From assembly GCF_026167545.1 (NCBI RefSeq), contig NZ_CP110678.1, positions 1,299,501-1,363,500 on the forward strand: 64,000 nucleotides of DNA, in the 5' to 3' direction. The DNA is from Sphingomonas sp. S1-29 (GTDB lineage Bacteria; Pseudomonadota; Alphaproteobacteria; Sphingomonadales; Sphingomonadaceae). Positions 33,421 through 42,079 of the stretch are shown one piece after another. The position numbers were made by a program, and so were the translations under genes. Under the pieces are notes generated by a model. That model had not been told where the DNA came from. It saw nothing but the letters and a program-made list of their open reading frames with translations, and did not search any database. The first letter of the stretch is position 1, and the number at the start of each line of letters is the position of its first letter.

Positions 33421-34995
33421 ATGAGCATTACCGATCAGGGTACTCCGGAGCCTACCCGCGCCGGGGACAGACTGGCGCGCATTCCCACCGGCGCGAAGGT
33501 CTTCCTGATCCTCAGCTGCGCGCTGTTGCCGCTGGCGCTGATCGCCTTCTTCGCCTCGCTGCAGACCAATCGCGCATCCGACATGGAAGCCCGCGCGCGG
33601 CTGCGGATCGCGACCGAACAGGGCGCGCGCGCGCTCACGATCGAACTGGTCGGCGACATGACCGCGTTGCGCGATGCCGCCAGCGCGCTCGAACGCGACG
33701 CTGCGAACAGCCCGGCCTGCGCAAGGGCACGCGGCGTGTTCGCGCAGCAATTTTCCACCGGCACCAGCTTCGCGATCACCGATCGCACCGGGCGGCTGCT
33801 GTGCGGTGACCCGATCGACGCCGGGTCTGTGGCGAGCGGGCCCGGCCGGATCGGCGTGCGGATGCGTGACAACGGGCTGGTGCTGGGGATCAAGGGACGC
33901 GGCGGTAACGCGGTCGCCACGGCATTCTTTCCCACCGAATTCCTGGCGGTCGTTGGCCGGCCGAGCGGTTTCCCCACCGATTATGGCAGCCGCCTGACCG
34001 CCGGTCCCGATACGATCGAGCTGACATCGCTGCCCGATCAATCGACCTTGCGGCGACGCGACACGCATATCGCGCCGATCGGCGTCCCCGGCCTGGCGAT
34101 GGCGATGACGATCAGCTCGCCGCCGATCACCTCGCCGCTGTTGATCGCGATGCTGCTGCCGCTGCTGATGTGGGCAGCCGCGGCGGGGATCGGCTGGTTC
34201 GTGGTCGATCGGCTGCTGATTCGCCCGCTACGCCGGCTGCGCGCCAATGTCGGCACCTATCAGCCGGGCGAAGTGCTGCAGCCGATCCAATATGGCGCGA
34301 TGCCCGCCGAAGAGATTCGCGAGCTCGGCGACACGTTCGAACAAATCACCCGCACGGTACAGCTGCACGAGGCCGATCTGGCCGAAGGGCTGGTCCGCCA
34401 GACCAAGCTGACGCGCGAAGTGCATCATCGCGTGAAGAACAACCTGCAGGTGATCGCCAGCCTGATCAACTTTCACGCACGCGGCGCGCCCTCGCCCGAT
34501 GCTGCCGCCGCCTATGCATCGATCCAGCGGCGCGTCGACGCGCTCGCGGTGGTGCATCGCTATCACTTCGCCGAGATGGAAGATAATCGCGGACTCGAGC
34601 TGCGATCGGTGATTGGCGAGCTCGCGTCGAACATCCGCGCGACCGCGCCCGACCCCGGGTCGCGGCTGGGAATCGCGCTCGAGATCGAACCGCTGCAGGC
34701 GTCGCAGGACGTCGCGGTGGCGGTGGCATTTCTGCTGACCGAGCTGATCGAGCTGGCGATGAACGTCCAGCCGCAAACGCAAATACGCCTGACGATGCGC
34801 GCTGGCGAGCATGACGGTACCGCGACGCTGCGCGTCAGTTCACCGTCGCTGGTCGGCGGACCGACGCTCGATCACCTGCTGGCAACTCGCTATGGCAGGG
34901 TCATTACCGGTCTCGCGCGCCAGCTACGCGCACCGTTGCACCATGATCCGCTGGTCGGCGCCTATGAGATATCGATCGCGGTGATGCGCGCATAA
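33421..34995 (+). CDS. phyP: HisKA_2-type sensor histidine kinase/phosphatase, PhyP-like
   Basis: This 524-residue membrane sensor has TM1 at residues 26-46, a periplasmic domain of about 190 residues, TM2 at about 240-262, a HAMP-like linker, a HisKA_2 dimerisation domain with the H-box KLTREVHHRVKNNLQVIASL, and a C-terminal ATPase-like domain. That last domain appears degenerate. The N-box position reads LLTELIELAMNVQPQ and the G1 box DxGxG is replaced by VSSPSLVGGP. In Sphingomonas melonis the equivalent gene phyP, next to nepR and phyR, acts as a PhyR phosphatase and a negative regulator. The position and the degenerate domain here fit that role. Confidence 0.85.
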   Translation: MSITDQGTPEPTRAGDRLARIPTGAKVFLILSCALLPLALIAFFASLQTNRASDMEARARLRIATEQGARALTIELVGDMTALRDAASALERDAANSPACARARGVFAQQFSTGTSFAITDRTGRLLCGDPIDAGSVASGPGRIGVRMRDNGLVLGIKGRGGNAVATAFFPTEFLAVVGRPSGFPTDYGSRLTAGPDTIELTSLPDQSTLRRRDTHIAPIGVPGLAMAMTISSPPITSPLLIAMLLPLLMWAAAAGIGWFVVDRLLIRPLRRLRANVGTYQPGEVLQPIQYGAMPAEEIRELGDTFEQITRTVQLHEADLAEGLVRQTKLTREVHHRVKNNLQVIASLINFHARGAPSPDAAAAYASIQRRVDALAVVHRYHFAEMEDNRGLELRSVIGELASNIRATAPDPGSRLGIALEIEPLQASQDVAVAVAFLLTELIELAMNVQPQTQIRLTMRAGEHDGTATLRVSSPSLVGGPTLDHLLATRYGRVITGLARQLRAPLHHDPLVGAYEISIAVMRA

Positions 34996-35014
34996 AAAAA
35001 TCTTACAACCGGCT

Positions 35015-35039
35015 GGAACCCCTGTCCGACCGCGCCGTT
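35015..35039 (+). promoter_or_regulatory. EcfG-type promoter in front of the putative small RNA
   Basis: GGAAC at 35015-35019, a 16-base spacer, then CGTT at 35036-35039 is a near-ideal EcfG promoter. Transcription should begin near 35046, three bases before the first hairpin. The nearest downstream ORF starts 228 bases away, which is long for a leader and suggests a noncoding product. Confidence 0.8.
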
Positions 35040-35045
35040 TTACTC

Positions 35046-35140
35046 TTCGGATAGCGACTATTTGCCCCCCCGCTCTCGCTATCCACGACATGGGCCCGGA
35101 AGCGCCACCCTCCCCCCCCCCCGGAGGCGCTTCCGGGCCT
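35046..35140 (+). ncRNA. Putative stress-induced small RNA, GsrN-like, with two C-rich hairpin loops
   Basis: Two perfect stem-loops follow the EcfG promoter. Hairpin 1 has GGATAGCGA (35049-35057) pairing with TCGCTATCC (35076-35084), with a loop carrying a run of seven C. Hairpin 2 has GGCCCGGAAGCGCC (35093-35106) pairing with GGCGCTTCCGGGCC (35126-35139), with a loop containing a run of at least ten C. TAATT follows, a weak T-tract. Caulobacter GsrN is a small RNA of about 100 bases beside the EcfG-family locus, driven by that sigma factor, whose C-rich loop pairs with target mRNAs including katG. Promoter, size, location and loop composition all agree here. No ORF fits this stretch. Confidence 0.7.
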
Positions 35141-35266
35141 AATTCGTTCCAGCCGTAATTGATTCTAGCCCGCCAATTGCACCGAAGCATTTGGTTCGTG
35201 ATGCGGAACGAAATCGCCCGGCGATCATTCAATTGCCGGAGTTTGTATCCGCCAAGGAGAATCAAG

Positions 35267-35392
35267 ATGCGCAAGTTTTTCGGTCTGGCCATCGTTGCCA
35301 GCGCACTGTTGGTAAGCGCATGCAACACGGTCCAGGGCGTAGGGCGCGACGTTCAGTCGGCTGGCGCGGCGGTCGAAGACGCCGTCGACTGA
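35267..35392 (+). CDS. Entericidin A/B-family small lipoprotein
   Basis: This 41-residue lipoprotein begins MRKFFGLAIVASALLVSAC, with the lipobox LVSAC, then the mature peptide NTVQGVGRDVQSAGAAVEDA. This is the entericidin (PF08085) pattern of a short amphipathic lipopeptide. Entericidins are linked to stress and stationary phase in enterobacteria. AAGGAGA precedes ATG 35267. It lies in the same direction as the upstream EcfG promoter and may be read from it if transcription passes the small RNA hairpins. It is followed by an intrinsic terminator. Confidence 0.88.
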   Translation: MRKFFGLAIVASALLVSACNTVQGVGRDVQSAGAAVEDAVD

Positions 35393-35419
35393 CCCGATCT
35401 TTTCGCACTGTATCGATGA

Positions 35420-35448
35420 GGGGCTGCGGGCAACCGCGGCCCCTTTTC
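35420..35448 (+). terminator. Intrinsic terminator between the entericidin gene and tatC
   Basis: GGGGCTGCGG, loop GCAA, CCGCGGCCCC, then TTTT. The stem has one T-G wobble. The convergent tatC stop codon begins where the T-tract ends, so it may serve both directions. Confidence 0.85.
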
Positions 35449-36236
35449 TATTCGGCGGGCTTTTCCACCGCATCGGTGGCGGTCGCGTCGGCGTTCTTGG
35501 CGCGCTTGCGCTCGGTGAACCAGATGCCGATCAACGCCAGCTCGTACAAAAGGATCAGCGGCACCGCGAGCAGGAACTGCGACCCGATGTCGGGCGGGGT
35601 CAGCACCGCAGCGATCCCGAACGCCGCGACGATCGCGTAGCGGCGCGCGCTGACCAGCTGCTTGCGGGTGACGATCCCCGCGCGCTCGAGCAGCATCAGC
35701 AGCACCGGCAGCAGGAACGAGATGCCGAACGCGAACAGGAACTGCATCACGAACGACAGATAGTTGCCGACCGAAGGCAAGGCCTCCTGCTCGATCCCGC
35801 CGAAATTGCCCTGGAAGCTCAGCAGGAAGGTGAGCGCGACGGGAATGGTCACGAAATAGGCGAGCGACGCGCCCGCGGTGAACAGCACCGGCGTCGCCAG
35901 CAGGAACGGGAACAGCGCGCGCTTCTCGGCGCGATACAGGCCGGGCGCAACGAACTGCCAGAGTTGGTTGGACAGCACCGGGAACGAGATCATCAGCGCC
36001 GCGAACAAGGCGACCTTCACCCGCACGAAAAAGGCTTCGAACAATTGGGTGAAGATGACGCGCTTCTGTCCGGCGGCGACCAGCGGCTGGACGAGGAACG
36101 AGAAGATTTCCTCGGCAAAGGCGTAGCAGACCGCAAACGCGATCACGACGGTGAGCACGCAATATAGCGCGCGCTTGCGCAGCTCGATCAGGTGATCGAG
36201 CAGCGGCGCCTGGCTCTGGTCGATATCGTCCCTCAC
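35448..36236 (-). CDS. tatC: Sec-independent protein translocase TatC
   Basis: This 262-residue six-TM protein is the receptor for twin-arginine signal peptides. The family signatures are present: APLLDHLIELRKRALYCVLT near the N-terminus (with the conserved HLIELRKR), FVAPGLYRAEKRALFPFL and ALPSVGNYLSFVMQFLFAFG, and PPDIGSQFLLAVPLILLYE near the end. The tail after residue 240 is lysine/alanine-rich and variable. It overlaps tatB by four bases. Likely clients in this window are the two ferritin-like proteins near 61.4-63.4 kb. Confidence 0.97.
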   Translation of the reverse strand: MRDDIDQSQAPLLDHLIELRKRALYCVLTVVIAFAVCYAFAEEIFSFLVQPLVAAGQKRVIFTQLFEAFFVRVKVALFAALMISFPVLSNQLWQFVAPGLYRAEKRALFPFLLATPVLFTAGASLAYFVTIPVALTFLLSFQGNFGGIEQEALPSVGNYLSFVMQFLFAFGISFLLPVLLMLLERAGIVTRKQLVSARRYAIVAAFGIAAVLTPPDIGSQFLLAVPLILLYELALIGIWFTERKRAKNADATATDAVEKPAE

Positions 36237-36673
36237 GACGGCGCCTTGCCGTCGGTGGCCGGCAGATCGCGCGAATCGGCGGGCGCGAGGTGCGGCGTGT
36301 CGACCGACCCGATCTCGGGCCGGATATCGGGCTTGGCGACGCTCACCGGCGGCTGCTCACCGTCATAGGCGTGCGCCACGTCGCCCTCGGGTGCCGGCAG
36401 CATAGCCTGCGCGGGCTCGGGCGACTGCGCAGGCTCGGGCGGATGCTCGCGCATGATCCGCGCATTTTCATCGGCCCACTTCTTTTCCATCTCGGCCAGC
36501 TCGGCTTCGCGCACCATCGCATCGAAGCCGCTGCGGAACTGGCGCGCGACGCCACGCGCCTTGCCGACCCACTGGCCGACGAAGCGCATCGCCTTTGGCA
36601 GGTCCTTGGGACCGATGACCAGAAGCGCGACGACCGCGACCACGATCATCTCGCTCAGATTGAAGTCGAGCAT
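36233..36673 (-). CDS. tatB: Sec-independent protein translocase TatB
   Basis: This 146-residue protein has a short N-terminal TM helix (FNLSEMIVVAVVALLVIGPK with the hallmark Glu at residue 8 and GPKDLP hinge), an amphipathic helix (residues 28-70) and a long proline- and acid-rich tail. That layout is TatB, the TatC partner in signal recognition. It is 59 bases downstream of tatA and overlaps tatC, in the order tatABC. Confidence 0.95.
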   Translation of the reverse strand: MLDFNLSEMIVVAVVALLVIGPKDLPKAMRFVGQWVGKARGVARQFRSGFDAMVREAELAEMEKKWADENARIMREHPPEPAQSPEPAQAMLPAPEGDVAHAYDGEQPPVSVAKPDIRPEIGSVDTPHLAPADSRDLPATDGKAPS

Positions 36674-36732
36674 CGTGCTCCGCCGTTAGCGGCGCGCCAC
36701 GCGGGCGCGCCGAAAGTCAAAAAGGCGTCGCC

Positions 36733-36966
36733 TCAGCGATCGTCGCGCGTGCGATCGGCGTCGGTCTTGAACGCGGGCTCGGCGGCGCGCTGGGCTTCGA
36801 TCCGGCTCGGCTCGACCTTGTCGTCGTCGTCCTCGATCATGCCCTTCTTGAAGTTCTTGATGCCCTTGGCAACGTCACCCATCAGGTTCGAGAAGCGACC
36901 GCCACCCAGCAACAGGATCGCGATCACGCCGAACACCAGCCAATGCATCAGGCTGAAACCACCCAT
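36733..36966 (-). CDS. tatA: Sec-independent protein translocase TatA
   Basis: This 77-residue pore-forming subunit has the TM helix [20 protein letters not shown], a hinge, the amphipathic helix [20 protein letters not shown] and a short charged tail. The [19 protein letters not shown] stretch is a clear TatA signature. It is the first gene of tatABC and lies 27 bases after scpB. Confidence 0.97.
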   Translation of the reverse strand: MGGFSLMHWLVFGVIAILLLGGGRFSNLMGDVAKGIKNFKKGMIEDDDDKVEPSRIEAQRAAEPAFKTDADRTRDDR

Positions 36967-36993
36967 GACAATTCTCCTCGTGTCGGGCCCTAT

Positions 36994-37563
36994 CTAGTCC
37001 GAGTCGTCGGCAGATACCACCTCGATCGACAGATCGACCGGATCGAGCAGCCCCGCGGCGCGCAGATCGTCGATGCCGGGCAGGTCGCGCCGGCTCGCCA
37101 GCCCGAAATGGTCGAGAAACCCCGCCGTCGTTGCGTACGTTAGCGGCCGGCCGGGGACTTCGCGGCGCCCGGCGGGGCGCACCCAGCCCGCCGCCATCAG
37201 CACATCGATCGTCCCCTTGGCGACCTGAACGCCGCGAATCGCCTCGATCTCAGCGCGGGTGACGGGCTCGTGATAGGCGATGATCGCCAGCGTCTCGATC
37301 CCCGCGCGGCTGAGCTTGCGGCTGTCCTCGCGGTCGCGGCGCAGCAGATGGGCCAGGTCGCCCGCGGTCTCGAAATGCCAATGCTCGCCGCGCCGGACCA
37401 GCGCGATGCCGCGCCCGGCATAGTGGTCCGCCAGCGTACCCAGCGCGCGGCGGACGTCGGCGCCCTCGCCCAGATGCTCGGCGATCTGCGAAGGCGTGAG
37501 CGGCGTCGGCGAGGCGAACAACACCGCCTCGACCGCGCGGACCAGATCGTCGGGGGGCGTCAT
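36994..37563 (-). CDS. scpB: Segregation and condensation protein ScpB
   Basis: This 189-residue winged-helix kleisin-associated protein of the SMC-ScpAB complex acts in chromosome organisation. Motifs include VRAVEAVLFASPTPLTPSQI, LSRAGIETLAIIAYHEPVTR and AEIEAIRGVQVAKGTIDVLM, then a second winged helix with GRPLTYATTAGFLDHFGL. The ATG at 37563 overlaps the scpA stop as ATGA. The longer open frame upstream is scpA antiframe. Confidence 0.95.
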   Translation of the reverse strand: MTPPDDLVRAVEAVLFASPTPLTPSQIAEHLGEGADVRRALGTLADHYAGRGIALVRRGEHWHFETAGDLAHLLRRDREDSRKLSRAGIETLAIIAYHEPVTRAEIEAIRGVQVAKGTIDVLMAAGWVRPAGRREVPGRPLTYATTAGFLDHFGLASRRDLPGIDDLRAAGLLDPVDLSIEVVSADDSD

Positions 37564-38291
37564 GCGAGTTCGCGCACGTACAGCGGCGCGAAGGGCGATG
37601 CCTGGCGCAATTCGAGCCTGCCCTGCCGCGCGAGTTCGAGCGCGGCGACGAAGCTCGATGCCAGCGCCGAGCGGCGATAGGCTTCGTCGGGGGTGAGCGG
37701 CAGGAAGCTTGCCAGCACCGCCCAGTCGATCGCTTCCCCCACCATCCGCGACACCCGCGCGATCGCTTCGTCGAGCGTCATCACCGCGCGGCGCGCGACG
37801 ACGTGCATCACCGGGCGCGAGCGCGCGCTGATCTGGCCATAAGCCGCGATCAGGTCGTAGATCTCGGCTTCCCAGCGCGTCCGCCGATCGGTGCGCAGCC
37901 CTTCGGGAGCGCCGCGCGGAAATACGTCGCGGCCCATCCTGTCGCGTGCCATCAGCCGCGCGCCTGCCTCGCGCATCGCGTTCAGCCGTTCGAGCCGGAG
38001 CGTGAGGCGCAGCGCGAGTTCCTCGGGGCTCGGCGTCTCCTGCGGGTCGCGCGGCAGCAGCAGCGCTGATTTGAGATAGGCGAGCCACGCCGCCATCACG
38101 AGATAATCGGCCGCGACTTCGAGCTGGAGCGCACGCGCACCTTCGATGAAGGCGAGATATTGCTCGACCAGGTCGAGGATCGAGATCGCCTTGAGATCGA
38201 CCTTCTGGGCGCGCGCGAGCCCGAGCAGCAGGTCGAGCGGCCCCTCCCACCCGTCGAGCGCGACGGTGAGCGTCGGTTCGGGATCAGCCAT
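37560..38291 (-). CDS. scpA: Segregation and condensation protein ScpA
   Basis: This 243-residue kleisin subunit bridges the SMC heads. The N-terminal signature WEGPLDLLLGLARAQKVDLK, then ISILDLVEQYLAFIEGAR and YLVMAAWLAYLKSALLLP, is unmistakable. The C-terminal helices (SFVAALELARQGRLELRQ) form the SMC-binding winged helix. I chose ATG 38291 (MADPEPTLTVALDGW). The 13 upstream residues are not conserved. Confidence 0.95.
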   Translation of the reverse strand: MADPEPTLTVALDGWEGPLDLLLGLARAQKVDLKAISILDLVEQYLAFIEGARALQLEVAADYLVMAAWLAYLKSALLLPRDPQETPSPEELALRLTLRLERLNAMREAGARLMARDRMGRDVFPRGAPEGLRTDRRTRWEAEIYDLIAAYGQISARSRPVMHVVARRAVMTLDEAIARVSRMVGEAIDWAVLASFLPLTPDEAYRRSALASSFVAALELARQGRLELRQASPFAPLYVRELA

Positions 38292-38384
38292 CGCGGCGAG
38301 GCGCGACAGGGCAAAGGCCGGTGGGAGCACGACGCATCGCCGCAGGATATGCCAGACGATGCCGCCGCACCAAGGCTTTCGGTG

Positions 38385-39425
38385 TCACACCAAGGCGAGC
38401 AGCGAATCGCGCTTGGCGGTGAGTTCGGCCAAGTCGCCTTCGACCATCGCCGCGGTCCGCCACGCCATCGCGCGGTCGAGCCGTTCGCGTGCCTGCGGGG
38501 TGATGTCGCCCACCCTGCCCGCGATATCGACCATCTCGCCCATCCGCCCCCAGCAATCGAGCACGACGTCGCACCCCGCCGCCAGCACCCCCGCGGCCTT
38601 GTCGCCCGCGCTGCCCGACAGCGCCTTCATGTCGATATCGTCGCTCATCAACAGCCCGTCGAAGCCGATCCGCCCGCGGATCACTTCCTCGATCACGATC
38701 GGCGACAGCGTTGCCGGGCGCTCGGCGTCCCAGGCCTCGAACACGCAATGGCAGGTCATGCCCATCGGTGCATCGGCGAGCGAGGCGAAGGGTTCGAGGT
38801 CGATCGCCAGCTCGGCGTCCGATGCGGTCACGCGCGGCAGTTCGAGATGGCTGTCGACGCCGGCGCGGCCATGGCCGGGCATGTGCTTGACCACCCCCAC
38901 CACCCCGCCGCGCGCGAGCCCGTCGAGCACCGCGCGGCCGATCGCGGCGACCTGCATCGGTTCGTTGCCATAAGCGCGGCTGGTGATGATTGAGGCGGCG
39001 CCGGTAACAGGGACGTCGAGCAAGGGCATGCAATCGACGGTGATGCCGACCTCTGCGAGCGTCAGCGCGATCGCGTGGGCGTTGCAGCGCGCCGCCTCGA
39101 TCGCCGAGATCGGCGCGACCTGCCACAGTGCGGCGAAGGCGGGGCCGGCGGGAAAGGCGGGCCATTCGGGCGCGCGCATCCGGGCGACGGGGCCCCCTTC
39201 CTGGTCGATCAGGATCGGCAATTCGTCGCGGCCAGAAAGCGCGCGAAGCTCGTCGGTCAGCGCGCGGAGTTGCGCGCGATCGCGCACGTTGCGGCCGAAG
39301 AGGATGTAGCCGAGTGGATCGGCATCGACGAAGAAGGCGCGCTCGTCGGCGGTCAGCGTCAGGCCGGAGAGGCCATAGATCACGGGTTGCATCGGCGGGG
39401 GGTAGCCGATCACCGCCTCATCCAA
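38385..39425 (-). CDS. nagZ: Beta-N-acetylhexosaminidase NagZ
   Basis: This 346-residue GH3 enzyme of cytoplasmic peptidoglycan recycling removes GlcNAc from anhydro-muropeptides. Motifs: GYILFGRNVRDRAQLRALTD, LPILIDQEGGPVARMRAP, VVGVVKHMPGHGRAGVDSHL (the catalytic His loop KHFPGHG, here KHMPGHG) and FDGLLMSDDIDMKAL (nucleophile Asp). Two starts are possible. ATG 39425 has GGAGAGG at good spacing, partly supplied by the adjacent repeat. ATG 39392 (MQPVIYGLSG) matches the usual family start but has no ribosome site. Confidence 0.93.
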   Translation of the reverse strand: MDEAVIGYPPPMQPVIYGLSGLTLTADERAFFVDADPLGYILFGRNVRDRAQLRALTDELRALSGRDELPILIDQEGGPVARMRAPEWPAFPAGPAFAALWQVAPISAIEAARCNAHAIALTLAEVGITVDCMPLLDVPVTGAASIITSRAYGNEPMQVAAIGRAVLDGLARGGVVGVVKHMPGHGRAGVDSHLELPRVTASDAELAIDLEPFASLADAPMGMTCHCVFEAWDAERPATLSPIVIEEVIRGRIGFDGLLMSDDIDMKALSGSAGDKAAGVLAAGCDVVLDCWGRMGEMVDIAGRVGDITPQARERLDRAMAWRTAAMVEGDLAELTAKRDSLLALV

Positions 39426-39432
39426 AACCCTC

Positions 39433-39522
39433 TCCGTTCGTGCTGAGCTTGTCGAAGCACTGTCCTTCTGTAACGTCGAAGAAAGTACGGTCCTTCGACA
39501 AGCTCAGGACGAACGGGAAAGG
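39433..39522. repeat. Family A inverted repeat (GTTCGTGCTGAGCTTGTCGAAG)
   Basis: The arms CCGTTCGTGCTGAGCTTGTC and GACAAGCTCAGGACGAACGG are near-perfect inverted repeats with a loop of about 50 bases. It lies between nagZ and the SPOR protein gene, inside an otherwise compact operon. Confidence 0.93.
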
Positions 39523-39574
39523 TTCAAGCCCCCCCCTTTATCCGTTGGGCGAAGCAGCACCGGAGCGCTTGCGC

Positions 39575-40312
39575 TCAAGACACCACGAAGCACGCCTCGC
39601 CCGCGATCTTCAGCTTGCCGCAGATCTCGCGCGCCTGCGCGTTGCTGCCGGCGTTGACGCGCAGCCGGTGGACGGTGCGGCCATTGACCTCGGCGGCCTG
39701 GATCGACTGGCCGAGCCCGGCGAGATAGCCGAAGCGGCTCGAGAGCTGCTTCCACGACGATTGCGCGACCGCGTCGCTCGGGAACGATCCGAGCTGGACC
39801 ACCGCACCGCCGCCGCCGGTCGCCGTGGGCGGCGGGGTGGCGGTGGCGGGCGCGGCGGCGCTCAGCCGGCCCGAGGGGGGCGGCACATCGGCCTCGACGC
39901 GGCGACCGCTGGGTGGGGCGACGGGCACCGCCTGCGGCTGCGCACGGCCAGCGACGGGCGCCTCCGGCACCGCCGAAAGGTCGACCCGCGCCTTGGTCGC
40001 GCTGCCTTCGCTGGTCTTGAACACCGCGTCGCCCTCGCCCGCGACGCGCATGCCGCCGGGCTGGTCGGGCTTGACCTTATAATCCCCCTCGGGCGCGGCG
40101 ATAAGCTCGCCCGACCCGCCGGTTACGCGGCGATCCTGATACCAGTAGAGACCCGCGACCGCGGCGGCGATCACCGCCAGCCCGACGCCGATCAGCAGGA
40201 TCAGCCGCAGCATCGACGGCCGGTCGTCATAGCCGTCGTCGACGGTTTCGAGCCAGGGCAGCCGATCCTCGTCGCGCTCGATCGAATCGCCGGTCATTTC
40301 GAGAGTCGTCAT
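39575..40312 (-). CDS. SPOR-domain membrane protein
   Basis: This 245-residue protein has a cytoplasmic N-terminus of about 35 residues, one TM helix (about 37-58, LRLILLIGVGLAVIAAAVAG), a proline/alanine-rich periplasmic linker, and a C-terminal SPOR domain of about 70 residues (VVQLGSFPSDAVAQSSWKQL to HRLRVNAGSNAQAREICGKL). SPOR domains bind denuded glycan strands at the septum, so a division-related role is likely. It starts one base inside the argS stop and is followed by nagZ, the common alphaproteobacterial order. Confidence 0.9.
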   Translation of the reverse strand: MTTLEMTGDSIERDEDRLPWLETVDDGYDDRPSMLRLILLIGVGLAVIAAAVAGLYWYQDRRVTGGSGELIAAPEGDYKVKPDQPGGMRVAGEGDAVFKTSEGSATKARVDLSAVPEAPVAGRAQPQAVPVAPPSGRRVEADVPPPSGRLSAAAPATATPPPTATGGGGAVVQLGSFPSDAVAQSSWKQLSSRFGYLAGLGQSIQAAEVNGRTVHRLRVNAGSNAQAREICGKLKIAGEACFVVS

Positions 40313-42039
40313 CAGTGCATCTCCTCGACCGCCACGACGCCCATGACGCCGAGACCGCTGCGGATGATCTGCCCGATCGCGCCCGCCAGATAAAGCCGCG
40401 CCTGCGTAAGCCCGGCATCGTCGGCGATCAGGTAGCGGCGATCGGCGCGCTCGTTGCCGACATTCCACGCAGCGTGAAATTCGGCAGCCAAATCGTAGAG
40501 ATAGAACGCGATTCGGTGCGGTTCGCGGGCGAGCGCGGCGCTTTCGGCGATGCGCGGGAACTGCGCCGCCAGCTTCACCAGCGCCAGCTCCTCCGTATCA
40601 AGCCGGGACAGGTCGGGCGTAGCGGTCGGTTCGATTCCCGCCTCCAGCGCGCGGCGGTGGAGCGATGCGATCCGCGCATGGGCATATTGGACGTAGAAGA
40701 CCGGATTGTCCTTCGACGCCTCGACCACCTTGGCGAAATCGAAATCCATCTGCGCATCGGCCTTGCGCGTCAGCATCGTGAAGCGGACGACGTCCTTGCC
40801 GACTTCCTCGACCACGTCGGCGAGCGTGACGAAATTGCCCGAGCGCTTCGACATCTTCACCGGTTCGCCCGCGCGCAGCAGCCGCACCATCTGCACCAGC
40901 TTGACGTCGAAGCGCGTCTTGCCCTCGGTCAGCGCGTTGACCGCGGCGACGATGCGCTTGACCGTGCCGGCATGGTCGGCACCCCAGATGTCGATCAGCT
41001 GGTCGGCGCTCTCGGCCTTCTGGAAATGATAAGCGAGGTCGGCGCCGAAATAGGTCCAGGCACCGTTCGACTTCTTGATCGGGCGATCCTGGTCGTCGCC
41101 GAACTTCGTCGAGCGGAACAGCGGCAGCTCGACCGGCTCCCAATCATCGGCGACTTCGCCCTTGGGGGCTTCGAGCACACCGTCATAGACGAGGTCGCGC
41201 GCGCGCAGCCAGGCTTCCGCCGCCTCGGGCTTGCCCGCCGCCTGGAGCTCGGCCTCGGAGGCGAACTTGTCGTGGTGGATGCCGAGCAGGGCGAGATCGG
41301 CGCGGATCATCACCAGCATCGCCGCCACTGCTTCGCGCCGGAACAATGCGAGCCATTCGCCCTCGGGCGCGTCGACGAACGCATTGCCATGTTCGGCAGC
41401 CAACTTTTCGCCGATCGGCTTGAGATACTCGCCGGGGTACAACCCCTCGGGGATCGCGATCGTCTCGCCAAGCGCCTCGCGATAGCGAAGGTGCGCCGAG
41501 CGCGCGAGCGTATCGACCTGGCCGCCGGCGTCGTTGACATAATATTCGCGGATCACGTCGTGGCCGACGAATTCGAGCAGGCTGGCGAGTGCATCGCCCA
41601 CCACCGCGCCGCGGCAATGCCCCATATGCATCGGGCCGGTGGGGTTGGCCGAGACATATTCGATGTTGACGGTCGTGCCCTTGCCCAGCTCGGAGCGGCC
41701 ATAACGGTCGCCCTCGGCATGGATCGTCGCCAGCTCGTCGCGCCAGGTGGCGTCGGTGAGCGTCAAATTAATGAAGCCAGGGCCGGCGACCGACACCGCC
41801 GAAACCTCGTCGATCTTCTGCAACTCGGCAGCGATCTTTTCGGCGAGCGCACGCGGGTTGGTGCCCGCGGGCTTGGCGAGCACCATCGCCGCGTTAGTCG
41901 CAAGATCACCATGGCTGGCGTCGCGCGGCGGCTCGACGGTTACCGCGCGGCGTTCGAGCCCGGCGGGCAGGTCGCCCGCGGCGACCAGCGCGTCGAGGGC
42001 TGCGTTGAGATGGGCGGCAAAGCGGGTGTAAAGCGTCAT
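40312..42039 (-). CDS. argS: Arginyl-tRNA synthetase
   Basis: This 575-residue class I synthetase has an N-terminal Add-1 domain (residues 1-115), the HIGH motif as HMGH in [20 protein letters not shown], the KMSKS motif as KMSKR in [20 protein letters not shown], and a C-terminal DALR anticodon-binding domain ([15 protein letters not shown]). KMSKR is a common variant. It is the first gene of the minus-strand series argS-SPOR-nagZ-scpA-scpB-tatABC. Confidence 0.97.
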   Translation of the reverse strand: MTLYTRFAAHLNAALDALVAAGDLPAGLERRAVTVEPPRDASHGDLATNAAMVLAKPAGTNPRALAEKIAAELQKIDEVSAVSVAGPGFINLTLTDATWRDELATIHAEGDRYGRSELGKGTTVNIEYVSANPTGPMHMGHCRGAVVGDALASLLEFVGHDVIREYYVNDAGGQVDTLARSAHLRYREALGETIAIPEGLYPGEYLKPIGEKLAAEHGNAFVDAPEGEWLALFRREAVAAMLVMIRADLALLGIHHDKFASEAELQAAGKPEAAEAWLRARDLVYDGVLEAPKGEVADDWEPVELPLFRSTKFGDDQDRPIKKSNGAWTYFGADLAYHFQKAESADQLIDIWGADHAGTVKRIVAAVNALTEGKTRFDVKLVQMVRLLRAGEPVKMSKRSGNFVTLADVVEEVGKDVVRFTMLTRKADAQMDFDFAKVVEASKDNPVFYVQYAHARIASLHRRALEAGIEPTATPDLSRLDTEELALVKLAAQFPRIAESAALAREPHRIAFYLYDLAAEFHAAWNVGNERADRRYLIADDAGLTQARLYLAGAIGQIIRSGLGVMGVVAVEEMH

Positions 42040-42079
42040 GCCCGGGCTCTAAGCGGCAATCTGCCGATCGGCAACAATC

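Noticed and set aside
35205..35230. Second EcfG promoter directly before the entericidin gene
   Set aside because: GGAAC is present but there is no GTT at the proper distance (ATTC instead).
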